From contig JAUVCH010000026.1 in assembly GCA_030595795.1 (NCBI GenBank), positions 1 to 38,818 of the forward strand: 38,818 bases of DNA, in the 5' to 3' direction. The position numbers and the translations under genes were made by a program. The notes below the pieces were generated by a model, which worked only from the letters and a program-made list of their open reading frames with translations, searched no databases and had not been told where the DNA came from. The stretch is from Gammaproteobacteria bacterium (GTDB taxonomy: Bacteria; Pseudomonadota; Gammaproteobacteria; GCA-001735895). Positions 16,006 through 24,119 of the stretch are shown one piece after another. Each line of letters starts with the position of its first letter. The first letter of the stretch is position 1.

Positions 16006-17169
16006 CTATTGGTCAGGCCAGTATTCTGTAGCGATGCCATTACCCAGGTCGGCTTCGATGAGACGTTGTCTGACTGCGAGTAGATGCTTGATGAGCTGAG
16101 GTTCGCTCTGGGCATAGCTATCGGCGTCGGCTTCACGTTTTACCACCACTCCTAGTAATTCGGTGATGGCATTGCCTATCGAGTTTTGACTGATGGTCAC
16201 AATCCATTTGTTGTCATCATTGCGATAAATTAACTGTTTAAAAGCCGGTTGCCAGCGGATGGTATTGGCATATCTTGCATTTTCGATACATTGATCGCGC
16301 ACGATTTTTGCGGTGCTGAGGAACTTGTTATTGAATAGTAATTTGTCGGTAACCTGTTGAGGGAAGTAAAGGTCATTCGCGAGCGGAGCATTGCGAGTCG
16401 AGACCTGGCAGAAAAATGTGCGATAAAAATCGATAAAGCCTTTTAAGATAATGTCGTATTCCTGCCAGAATTGCACCTGCTGGATGGAGTCAATACCACC
16501 GCTGATTTCCCAGCAGGGCAGGCCCTGCGGGTAACCGGTTAGCTTGAATTGAGAAACATCCCCCAATACGGGCTGCAATATTCGTAGTTCCAGTGTTTCA
16601 AAAAACTCTTGGTAAACCTCGTGCATATAGCTCTGGAATAAACTGTGTTGACCGCCGTCGGTCAAATTAGGGTTATTGGTATCGGCCAGTTTGGCGTCGC
16701 GCAATTGTTGCTTATCAAAAACAATAAAATGGTTGTGCAGCATACGGATGCTGGGTACTCCGGGCGAGGTCAGCGGCCAGGTTGCATCGAGACTGGCTTC
16801 GCCGCAGAGAATCAAATGCGAGTCGGGGTCGGGGAAACTTTCCTGCATATAATCGATAATGACCTGGTTCATTCGGTTCCAGACATTGCGGACATTGTCG
16901 GGTAGCTGGGTGCGTCTTACCGGTCGCCCCAGAGGGTCGAGAATGATCTGTGAGGTATTGTATATGATAGAGGCGTCGAAGACGTTCGAGTGCCCCAGCG
17001 CTTTTCGGTATAGCAGAAGGTTTTCTGGATTTTGCAGCAGACCATTGTTATGCATCAGATCGTTGAGGTTTTCTGTACTGTTGAAAAACTCGTTGGGCTT
17101 CATGCCCTCCGGCACTTCCAGCGGGATAGGTCGGTAGGCGGTGGTGATTTCTCTGGGGCTGATTTTCAT
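16006..17169 (-). CDS. Conserved-looking protein of unknown function, 387 aa
   Basis: I do not recognise this family. The protein is soluble-looking, without a signal peptide or membrane segments, and is mixed alpha/beta in composition. Motif-like places include LILCGEASLDATWPLTSPGVPS near 120-145, then MLHNHFIVFD near 148-157, and TGYPQGLPCWEISGGIDS near 210-230. The HNHF triad faintly recalls histidine-rich nucleotidyl-transfer motifs, but spacing and context do not support an assignment. A long C-terminal helix (about 355-380) ends the protein. The gene is complete, in normal codon style, and lies 116 bp upstream of the BCCT gene on the same strand, so it may share its transcript and have a role linked to betaine-type substrates (inference only). 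Confidence 0.75.
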   Translation of the reverse strand: MKISPREITTAYRPIPLEVPEGMKPNEFFNSTENLNDLMHNNGLLQNPENLLLYRKALGHSNVFDASIIYNTSQIILDPLGRPVRRTQLPDNVRNVWNRMNQVIIDYMQESFPDPDSHLILCGEASLDATWPLTSPGVPSIRMLHNHFIVFDKQQLRDAKLADTNNPNLTDGGQHSLFQSYMHEVYQEFFETLELRILQPVLGDVSQFKLTGYPQGLPCWEISGGIDSIQQVQFWQEYDIILKGFIDFYRTFFCQVSTRNAPLANDLYFPQQVTDKLLFNNKFLSTAKIVRDQCIENARYANTIRWQPAFKQLIYRNDDNKWIVTISQNSIGNAITELLGVVVKREADADSYAQSEPQLIKHLLAVRQRLIEADLGNGIATEYWPDQ

Positions 17170-17513
17170 ACATGCTGCCAGTTTATCTGTGAAGTTTCAG
17201 GATAGCGTAATAAGCCGGCTTTTTGTCTTCAAATGTTTTTAGTCTGGTATTGGAAGAATGTATTGCTTCTCACTATTACCCGAAGGCCTGACTGGGTAAT
17301 ATGCCTGTCGGTGATTGCCCTCTTTAGACTGTATCTTAAGCAATACACAAGCACTGAGATTTGCCATGGATCAATGCTGATTTAATTCGAATCAATACAA
17401 TCGGTCTTGCTGAAAAGTAATATATTACTCTTTGGGAACATCCAGGAATCTCTACGCAGAACCGTATGGAAGCACACTGTAAGTAGTTATAACACTATGA
17501 CAGGACAACCTAT
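17170..17513. other. 344-bp divergent intergenic region
   Basis: This gap separates the 387-aa gene (minus) from the universal stress protein gene (plus) and should hold both promoters. The one clear element is a perfect 14-bp palindrome, AGTAATATATTACT, at 17416-17429, about 85 bp before the stress-protein start. No ORF, RNA gene or terminator was found. Confidence 0.6.
17416..17429. promoter_or_regulatory. 14-bp perfect palindrome upstream of universal stress gene
   Basis: AGTAATATATTACT equals its own reverse complement. Its place in a divergent promoter region suggests a dimeric-regulator site, but the regulator is not identifiable. Confidence 0.4.
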
Positions 17514-18364
17514 ATGCGAGTCATTTTTATCCCAGTTGCTGGCCGGCCCGAGTGCGCCGCTGCATTGAACACTGCCTTTGCGTTTGGCCACTTTGTGGGC
17601 GCCAGCATTGTTGGCTGCCATATTCGACCGCACAGCGACTCGCCAGTTGGGCTGCCATTCAATTTGGGACTGTCGATGCTATCAAACGAAGACTTCGAAT
17701 GGCAGGCGGCATCGAAATCGAAACATGGAAAAAACGCGGGATCTGCCGCTAAAGCCTTGCTGAACGTCACGGTTATGATCTTATACGCTACCCACGCGCC
17801 AGGCCGGGCGCTGTCTGGATGGAAAAGACCGGTTCGCCCAACAAGGTGATCGGCATCATGGGGCCAATGGCTGATTTATTGGTACTGTCTCGATCCTCCA
17901 CGAAAGGTGGAACACTTGCGCGGCTATTTTTATCGGCGTCACTGCTAAAATCGTCACGCCCGGTATTGATACTCCCCCAAAAAGAAAAGCGCACAGTAGG
18001 CCAGCATATCTGTATCGCCTGGAACCAAAGTGTTGAAGCTGCCCAGGCGGTTGCCGCAGCCATACCATTACTGATGCAGGCAGATCATGTTTCAATCGTT
18101 ACCTGTGGGCCTGAATCAAAAGCGGGCCCGAAATCTGGTCAACTGGCGACCTATCTAAGATACTGGGGTATCCAGTCTGAACATATCTCAACTCAGGGCA
18201 GAGATGCGCCCAAAGAGATTGTCGCAACATATAAATCTACGGAATCCGATCTGTTGTTAATGGGTGCCTACAGCCGAAATCGCATGAGCCAGCTGGTATT
18301 CGGCGGCGTCACCGAATACATGCTCAAACGCACATCAATTCCGGTTCTAATGTTGCACACCTGA
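17514..18364 (+). pseudogene. Universal stress protein (UspA family), tandem-domain, with a single frameshift
   Basis: Two reading frames together make one Usp-like protein of about 283 residues. The first frame (from ATG 17514) begins MRVIFIPVAGRPECAAAL and has GCHIRPHSDSPVGLP. It loses sense near 17757-17760, after AAKALL. In the next frame, sense resumes as AERHGYDLIRYP and runs through VLSRSSTKGG, ICIAWNQSVEAAQAV, ESDLLLMGAYSRNRMSQLVFGGVTEYMLKRTSIPVLMLH to 18364, the classical C-terminal Usp ATP-binding signature. Loss of one base, probably a G in the TTGCTG context, restores a continuous KALAERHG reading if added back. It is either a recent pseudogene or a sequencing/assembly error. The gene stands alone, convergent with the PsiE gene. 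Confidence 0.85.
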
Positions 18365-18488
18365 TAGAGATGATGATGGGTAAGATCTTTGTTTAGAGGA
18401 AAGCCGCAAGTTGAGTGGACGACTTGGCGTCTTTTGAAGCACACCAAACAAAAATGCGAAAATCAAAACACCATCTATTTTGTTAGCA

Positions 18489-18516
18489 ATATCAAATATC
18501 AAATATCAAATACTAA
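18489..18516. repeat. Short tandem repeat, 7-bp unit
   Basis: Three exact ATATCAA units and a degenerate fourth (ATACTAA) lie in the convergent gap between the stress-protein gene and the PsiE gene. Probably slippage-derived; no function is implied. Confidence 0.7.
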
Positions 18517-18522
18517 ATCCGA

Positions 18523-18999
18523 TCAAGTTTTTCTCGTAATAAGCCAGTATGTAATCCCTAAAGCCAAAACAACGGCAGCTGTTCCAAGTACATAATGAGG
18601 AGTAATTTTTTCAAAATCAAAAATGATAACCTTTCGTGAGATTGCCATCAGCGCAGTCGCGACGACTAACCTTACTGGAAGAACGTCGGTCTTGAGATAG
18701 AGCGTAATATTTATAAAGATCTCAATAGCGATTAATACGGCAAGGAAGGCACCAAATGTTGCCAGGATATCGCTAATGCTTAACAATAAAAAAGGTGGTT
18801 CTACAAGACGTTGGTATAAAACATAGATGACATCACCAATACCCCAGACAATGACGCCCACCATTAGTACCGCCAGTACTTTTACGGCAACACGTATAAT
18901 CTTATGAAGGAAGCCCATAAATGGGTCATCCGACTGGTTTTCTAATTCATGACCAGGCTCACCAAATAAGTCTTTATCATTTTCGTTATTCATATTCAT
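18523..18999 (-). CDS. PsiE-family (phosphate-starvation-inducible-like) membrane protein
   Basis: The 158-residue inner-membrane protein has four hydrophobic segments (about 35-60, 72-97, 105-122 and 132-153). It contains the family core of an IEIFINITLYLK segment after helix 2 and the AISRKVIIFDFEKITP stretch between helices 3 and 4, which are typical of PsiE/PF06146 proteins. The N-terminal 30 residues are acidic and polar. Function of the family is not established beyond phosphate-starvation induction of E. coli psiE; no Pho-box is evident here. It is divergent from the CPA2 antiporter gene at 19235. Confidence 0.85.
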   Translation of the reverse strand: MNMNNENDKDLFGEPGHELENQSDDPFMGFLHKIIRVAVKVLAVLMVGVIVWGIGDVIYVLYQRLVEPPFLLLSISDILATFGAFLAVLIAIEIFINITLYLKTDVLPVRLVVATALMAISRKVIIFDFEKITPHYVLGTAAVVLALGITYWLITRKT

Positions 19000-19234
19000 T
19001 AGAGTAGTTCAGCCCCCGTGCGATATCATTAGTGGTTTTACTTCGAATTGTTGAATTAGTATACATGTCCTGGCCGCGTAAAATTTGTTATCGGGATCAG
19101 GCTTTTGCTCTCTTCGCTAAAATTGCGATAAGATTATCATTGAGACCTGTCTAGACTGCAACTGAGAGATATCATGATGCAGGTTTGGCTGAGAATTTAT
19201 TAACGGCGCAAATTGCCGAGGATTAAAAGTAACT

Positions 19235-20836
19235 ATGGATTTTGAATGGGTTGCCATAGCACTAGGTGATGTTAGCTGGATTTCTCTGGCATTTTTCCTG
19301 GGATTTTTAGCGAGACTGATTAACCTGCCGCCGCTGGTAGGTTTTCTAGCAACTGGTTTCCTGCTCAATTATCTGGGGTTTGCAAGTGGGGAGACATTGC
19401 AGAAGCTGGCTGATCTGGGTATTACCCTACTGCTATTCACCATTGGCCTGAAGCTAAACCTGAAGGTATTGATAAGACCGCAGGTCTGGGCTGTCACCGT
19501 GTTACATCTTGGCATCATTATCGCGTTGTTTGGCGCGAGCATTTTTACTCTGGCTTTAATGAATGTGCCACTCTTTAAAGAGCTGGGTCTTGGGCTTTCA
19601 TTATTAATCGCTTTTGCGTTGAGTTTTTCCAGCACTGTTTTTGTCGTCAAGTCGCTGGAAGATAGTGGCGAGATGAAATCCCTGCATGGTCAGCTTGCTA
19701 TCGGAATATTAGTTATGCAGGACATCGTGGCCGTGGTTTTCATCGCCGTCTCCTCGGCTAAACTACCATCAGCCTGGGCACTATTGCTATTTCTACTGAT
19801 TCCACTGCGCCCTGTGTTTCATCAATTGCTGCAAAAAACCGGACATGGCGAGCTGATGATACTCTACGGTCTGGTCCTGGCACTGGGCGGCGCCGAGCTA
19901 TTCGAGCTAGGCGGTGTAAAGGACGACCTGGGCGCACTCATCATGGGCGTGTTGATATCGACTCACCCCAAGGCTACTGAATTAGCCAAATCGATGCTGG
20001 GTTTCAAGGACCTGTTTCTGGTCGGCTTTTTTCTGACCATTGGCATGGCGGGACAGCTCTCAATCGAAGCATTAATTATCGGCTTATTGTTAGTGCCCTT
20101 TGTCTTCATCAAATCAGCATTTATTTTTGCACTATTGACTCGCTTTAAGCTGCGCGCACGTACTGCGCTGTTATCCACCCTCAACTTGACCAACTACAGT
20201 GAATTTGGCCTGATTGTCGCGGCGATTGGTGTAGCCAATGGCTGGTTGGAAGGCGAATGGCTGGTGGTTATTGCCATCGCAATTTCTGTCTCTTTTATTG
20301 TCGCCTCTCGATTAATCAGCAAGGATGATATGATCTATAGTTCGAAAAGGAAATTTTGGTCCAGGTTTCAACTTAGAGAGAGGCTTCCCGATGACAAACT
20401 GCTGGATACGCTAGGAGCAACCATAGCTATCTTTGGCATGGGCCGAGTCGGCAGCGGTGCCTATGACAAGATGCGTGAACTCCATGGCGAAACGGTTATC
20501 GGTATCGATTTTGATGCCGAGTTGGTCAAAAAACATCAGTCATTAGGCCGCAATGTTCTACATGGTGATCCTAGCGACGCCGACTTTTGGGATAAAATAA
20601 ATCAGGACTATGGCATCAATCTCGTCATGCTGGCCCTGCCAAATCTACAGGCTAGCCTGGATGCGCTGGCGCAATTGAAGGAAATATCTTTCTCCGGCCG
20701 CGTTGCTGCCACTGCAAAATTTCCCGATGAGATGACACGATTAAGAGAATCGGGCGCAACCGCCGTTTTTAATTTTTATACCGAAGCAGGCACCGGTTTT
20801 GCTGATCATGTAGAGGCCAATAAGCAGTCTTCCTGA
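19235..20836 (+). CDS. CPA2 monovalent cation:proton antiporter with TrkA-N domain
   Basis: The 533-residue protein has a 12-13-helix Na_H_Exchanger core (about 1-360) followed by a cytoplasmic TrkA-N/RCK domain (about 385-510) with the NAD-binding motif IFGMGRVGSGAYDKM. The core shows LPPLVGFLATGFLLN, LADLGITLLLFTIGLKL and SFSSTVFVVKSLED, the usual CPA2 landmarks, and NYSEFGLIVAAIG in the late helices. It resembles the YbaL/KefB group but has no KefF-type partner nearby, so glutathione-gated potassium efflux cannot be claimed; sodium or potassium exchange are both possible. The RCK domain suggests control by NAD(H) or another nucleotide. The next gene is a second CPA2 protein lacking this domain. 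Confidence 0.9.
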   Translation: MDFEWVAIALGDVSWISLAFFLGFLARLINLPPLVGFLATGFLLNYLGFASGETLQKLADLGITLLLFTIGLKLNLKVLIRPQVWAVTVLHLGIIIALFGASIFTLALMNVPLFKELGLGLSLLIAFALSFSSTVFVVKSLEDSGEMKSLHGQLAIGILVMQDIVAVVFIAVSSAKLPSAWALLLFLLIPLRPVFHQLLQKTGHGELMILYGLVLALGGAELFELGGVKDDLGALIMGVLISTHPKATELAKSMLGFKDLFLVGFFLTIGMAGQLSIEALIIGLLLVPFVFIKSAFIFALLTRFKLRARTALLSTLNLTNYSEFGLIVAAIGVANGWLEGEWLVVIAIAISVSFIVASRLISKDDMIYSSKRKFWSRFQLRERLPDDKLLDTLGATIAIFGMGRVGSGAYDKMRELHGETVIGIDFDAELVKKHQSLGRNVLHGDPSDADFWDKINQDYGINLVMLALPNLQASLDALAQLKEISFSGRVAATAKFPDEMTRLRESGATAVFNFYTEAGTGFADHVEANKQSS

Positions 20837-20954
20837 GATCAATGTCAGCGCTGTCGGGTACAGAGCTGTCGCGGCGTAATGAAAATTGCCCAATATGGCT
20901 GGATGATGCTAAGTTGTTGCCTGAACCGAATTTATAGAGGCATTTCCATACACA

Positions 20955-22127
20955 ATGCTTGATCATATTATTCTTCAATTTGCACTGATTTTTGCCGGTG
21001 CGGCTCTGTTCGCTACTTTGTTCCTTTACTTAAAGCAGCCCATTATTCTTGCCTACATTGTACTAGGTGTCGTCGTCGGGCCAAACGGACTCGAGTTGAT
21101 TAACAACGCCGAGCTAATAGAGCATCTTTCACATATCGGTATTATCCTGCTGCTGTTTCTGATAGGCCTTAACTTCCAGCCGACAAAACTAGTCGGTTTG
21201 CTCGGACGTGTCGGCATCGTAACCCTGGCGACCTGTTTCATATTTATGCTATTGGCTATGGCAGCAGTTTCGGCACTAGGTTATCCATTTATTGACAGTT
21301 TGATCATTGGCGCGGCGTTAATGTTTTCCAGCACTATTGTCAGCTTGAAGTTAATACCTACAACACAATTGCATCATCACCACGTTGGCGAGTTGATGAT
21401 CAGTGTATTGTTATTACAGGATGTGATAGCCATCGTGCTCATTTTACTGGTAACCGAGGGCGGCATAGGCGATATGGGCGACATTACAAAATCAGTCGTT
21501 TTGTTATTGCTTAAACTGGTCGGGTTAAGTGTCATTTCATTCGCTATCGTCAAATTTGTCATAACAAAACTGTTTTTGAAATTTGATACGATAAAAGAGC
21601 ATACATTTATTATGGCTTTAGGTTGGGGGTTGTTTGTTGCCGGTGCGGCGGAAATGCTGGGGCTGTCTTTTGAGATGGGGGCTTTCATTGCCGGCATAAG
21701 CCTGGCGACAGTACCCATTGCGCTGGTTATCGCGGAAGAGCTTAAGCCATTGCGTGATTTCTTCCTGATACTGTTTTTCTTTTCGATTGGTGCGAAGTTT
21801 GATTTAGTTGTTTCTCAACAACTCATTGTGCCCGGTCTAATTGTCACCGCACTGTTGATGGTAGCAAAACCGCTTATTTTTAACCTGGGATTTAAAGCCA
21901 TCGGCGAAAAGCCAAAAAACTCGGCGGAGCTCGGAGTCAGGTTAGGGCAGGCCAGCGAGTTTTCATTATTAATCGCCTTCAGCGCTCTGGCGTCGGGTTT
22001 GATAGAAGAGCGTTCTTCATACCTGATACAGCTTGTCGTGGTGCTTACATTTGTCGTTTCGACGTATTGGGTAGTCAACAGGTATCCGACACCCATTTCA
22101 TATAAGCGCGGCCAGAGAAAAGACTAA
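20955..22127 (+). CDS. CPA2 cation:proton antiporter without regulatory domain
   Basis: The 390-residue membrane protein consists only of the exchanger core. Landmarks are QPIILAYIVLGVVVGPNGL, LSHIGIILLLFLIGLNFQP, MFSSTIVSLKLIPT and FEMGAFIAGISLA, followed by ELGVRLGQASEFSLLIAFSALA. It ends shortly after the last helix, without a TrkA-N or TrkA-C domain, unlike its upstream neighbour. The 118-bp gap between them has no clear terminator, so both may be on one transcript. A short histidine run (HHHH) lies in a loop near residue 140. Ion specificity is not readable from sequence. It is convergent with the Mrp-like operon. Confidence 0.9.
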   Translation: MLDHIILQFALIFAGAALFATLFLYLKQPIILAYIVLGVVVGPNGLELINNAELIEHLSHIGIILLLFLIGLNFQPTKLVGLLGRVGIVTLATCFIFMLLAMAAVSALGYPFIDSLIIGAALMFSSTIVSLKLIPTTQLHHHHVGELMISVLLLQDVIAIVLILLVTEGGIGDMGDITKSVVLLLLKLVGLSVISFAIVKFVITKLFLKFDTIKEHTFIMALGWGLFVAGAAEMLGLSFEMGAFIAGISLATVPIALVIAEELKPLRDFFLILFFFSIGAKFDLVVSQQLIVPGLIVTALLMVAKPLIFNLGFKAIGEKPKNSAELGVRLGQASEFSLLIAFSALASGLIEERSSYLIQLVVVLTFVVSTYWVVNRYPTPISYKRGQRKD

Positions 22128-22189
22128 TGTTTTATTTTGCAGGTGTTTAAGCTTTAATGGGTAGCAACATACTTATCGCATCCGTTAAT

Positions 22190-23872
22190 TCAAATATAAT
22201 AGAGCAATACATAGCCACTCAGAAGCACTGATATCCAGATTGCCGTGGTGCCAATCGGCCAGGATCGTGCGAAAACGCCCTGATCGCCCCAGTGACGACG
22301 AGCCCAGGTTCGCATAGTGTCAAACCGCAGATAAGTACTTCGAGAAAAAACTTCGTTTACAGCAGTCATGATCCCCAGCAAGGTATTTGCCAGAAGCTTC
22401 ATACAGATTCGCCATAACCAGTCCGTATCCAGCGTGATAGTGAGGGTACGTTTCATCGCGGGTAATAAAAGGAAAAAAGCGAGCCCCGAGAACAGTAGCA
22501 ATTGTAGATAGAAAAGTACTTTGCCGGGGGAATAGGCATCGTATTCGACTGGATAGGGTAATAACGCATAAAACGGTTGAGGGAAGACACCTAGCCCGAT
22601 GCAGGCCAGGGCGAACAACACCATGGCTGTAGACATGTTCCAGGGTGCGTCCTTAGGGCGAAGTCCCGAATCCTTTTGAAAGAACACGAACCATGGGAAC
22701 TTGATGCCGGCGTGCAGGAATACACCCGCCGACGCCGCTGCCAGTAGGAAGTAAACCACTGCGAACCCTTCCGTCAATACGGCCTCAGAGATGAGTGTTT
22801 TGGTGGTGAATCCGGATGTCAGCGGAAAGCTTGAGATGGACAGCGCGCCGATAATGCCGCATACACAGGTTAGCGGCATGGTGCGGAATAGCCCGCCGAG
22901 ATCAGTACACTTTCGTTTCCCGGTTCGATAGAACACAACCCCGGCGGACATGAACAACAGGCCTTTGTAAATGATATGTGCAAACGCATGGGCCGCAGCA
23001 CCATTCAGTGCTAGTTGGGTTCCGATGCCGATCGCGCACACCATAAAACCAACCTGGTTCACGATCGAGTAAGCGAGAATGCGGCGCGCATCATTTTCCA
23101 GCAATGCGTAAATGATGCCGTAGAAAATCATATATATGCCGACGCCAATCAACACCGGCTCACCGGGAAACAATAATATTAATGCCAGCACCGCAGTCTT
23201 GGTAGTGAATGCCGACAGGAATACGGCACCCGTCGAAGAGGCTTCCGGGTACGCGTCGGAAAGCCAGGCTGAAAACGGGGGGGCCGCAGTATTGATCAAC
23301 AGGCCAATGAGAATCATCCAACTGGCAAAATCTACTGCGCGCATGGCTTGAATCTCGATGGAACCAGTCTGCACTGCGATACCAGTAATACCCACCATGA
23401 GTATTACGCCTCCGATTATGTGCATCACGGCGTAGCGCTTGCCTGCGCGCCCAGCCATCGGTGTATCACCGCACCAGACGACAGCCGTTGAGAAAATCGC
23501 CATCGTTTCCCAGAAGATAAACAGGGTAATCAGATCGCCTGCAAACGCGACCCCGATAGCGCCGGCGGCGTATGCGTAAGATGCAGCGAGTTCGAGGGCG
23601 CTGGCATGCCGAAATGCATATAGGCCTCCAACAAAGGTCATCAGCGAGAAGATCGTCGCGAACAGGCGCCTGAGCGCACTCCCCTCAACAGGCTCAAGCT
23701 GGTAGCCGATAAAATCCACCGTCATCGAGACGCCGTCTGGAACCTGCCAAACCGCCCACAAGGTGATAAGCGGTGAAATCAATACAATAGCTGAACGAAG
23801 CTGCCCCCGCGTCAAACCGATCAACACGGCAGCAGCCAGCAAAATCAAAACAGGTGGCAAAACTTCAATCAT
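22190..23872 (-). CDS. mnhD: Third MrpD/NuoN-like subunit of the Mrp-like antiporter (divergent)
   Basis: The 560-residue proton-conducting-family membrane protein is the last of three MrpD-like subunits in the operon. The helix-5 glutamate is kept (E122 in LFIFWETMA), and the helix-8 lysine is kept (K225 in SAFTTKTAV). However, the helix-7 lysine of the KAAVFPLHAWLP block is replaced: here the block reads NTAAPPFSAWLSDAYPEAS, with N194 at the lysine position. The protein has a longer C-terminus than its paralogs, ending in extra hydrophobic segments. It overlaps the small gene at 23865 by 8 bp, so translation is coupled. It may be a structural or altered-conductance subunit rather than a standard antiporter half. 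Confidence 0.9.
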   Translation of the reverse strand: MIEVLPPVLILLAAAVLIGLTRGQLRSAIVLISPLITLWAVWQVPDGVSMTVDFIGYQLEPVEGSALRRLFATIFSLMTFVGGLYAFRHASALELAASYAYAAGAIGVAFAGDLITLFIFWETMAIFSTAVVWCGDTPMAGRAGKRYAVMHIIGGVILMVGITGIAVQTGSIEIQAMRAVDFASWMILIGLLINTAAPPFSAWLSDAYPEASSTGAVFLSAFTTKTAVLALILLFPGEPVLIGVGIYMIFYGIIYALLENDARRILAYSIVNQVGFMVCAIGIGTQLALNGAAAHAFAHIIYKGLLFMSAGVVFYRTGKRKCTDLGGLFRTMPLTCVCGIIGALSISSFPLTSGFTTKTLISEAVLTEGFAVVYFLLAAASAGVFLHAGIKFPWFVFFQKDSGLRPKDAPWNMSTAMVLFALACIGLGVFPQPFYALLPYPVEYDAYSPGKVLFYLQLLLFSGLAFFLLLPAMKRTLTITLDTDWLWRICMKLLANTLLGIMTAVNEVFSRSTYLRFDTMRTWARRHWGDQGVFARSWPIGTTAIWISVLLSGYVLLYYI

Positions 23873-24119
23873 CGTAGAAGTTCTCTTCGCGCTTCAAGTA
23901 TCGACCTAGACCTTTTGCCACTAGTACCATGCCGACACAGCTTAGAAACCCAAACACGGCGCCGAAGCCTATCCATGCATCAATGCCAAAATAGCCTTTG
24001 ACTTTGATCACGCTCTGCAATACTACGATTAGTGCAAGTACTACACTGAAGCCTGTCCAAAGCCAACGGATCGTCTGCGGGCGCACCAGCCAATGATCGT
24101 TCTCGCCTTCGATGCTCAC
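23865..24119 (-). CDS. Small two-helix membrane protein of the Mrp-like operon
   Basis: This 84-residue protein has two hydrophobic segments (about 20-40 and 46-68) with a charged C-terminus (LKREENFYDD). It is embedded between two mnhD genes, overlapping the upstream one at ATGA (24116-24119) and the downstream one by 8 bp, so its translation is coupled to both. I recognise no named Mrp subunit of this kind in the canonical ABCDEFG set. By position it is probably an accessory subunit that binds the divergent third D protein. Confidence 0.8.
   Translation of the reverse strand: MSIEGENDHWLVRPQTIRWLWTGFSVVLALIVVLQSVIKVKGYFGIDAWIGFGAVFGFLSCVGMVLVAKGLGRYLKREENFYDD

Noticed and set aside
19235-20836. 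Naming the CPA2 gene kefB or kefC
   Set aside because: No KefF/KefG partner gene is adjacent and glutathione-gating residues could not be verified.
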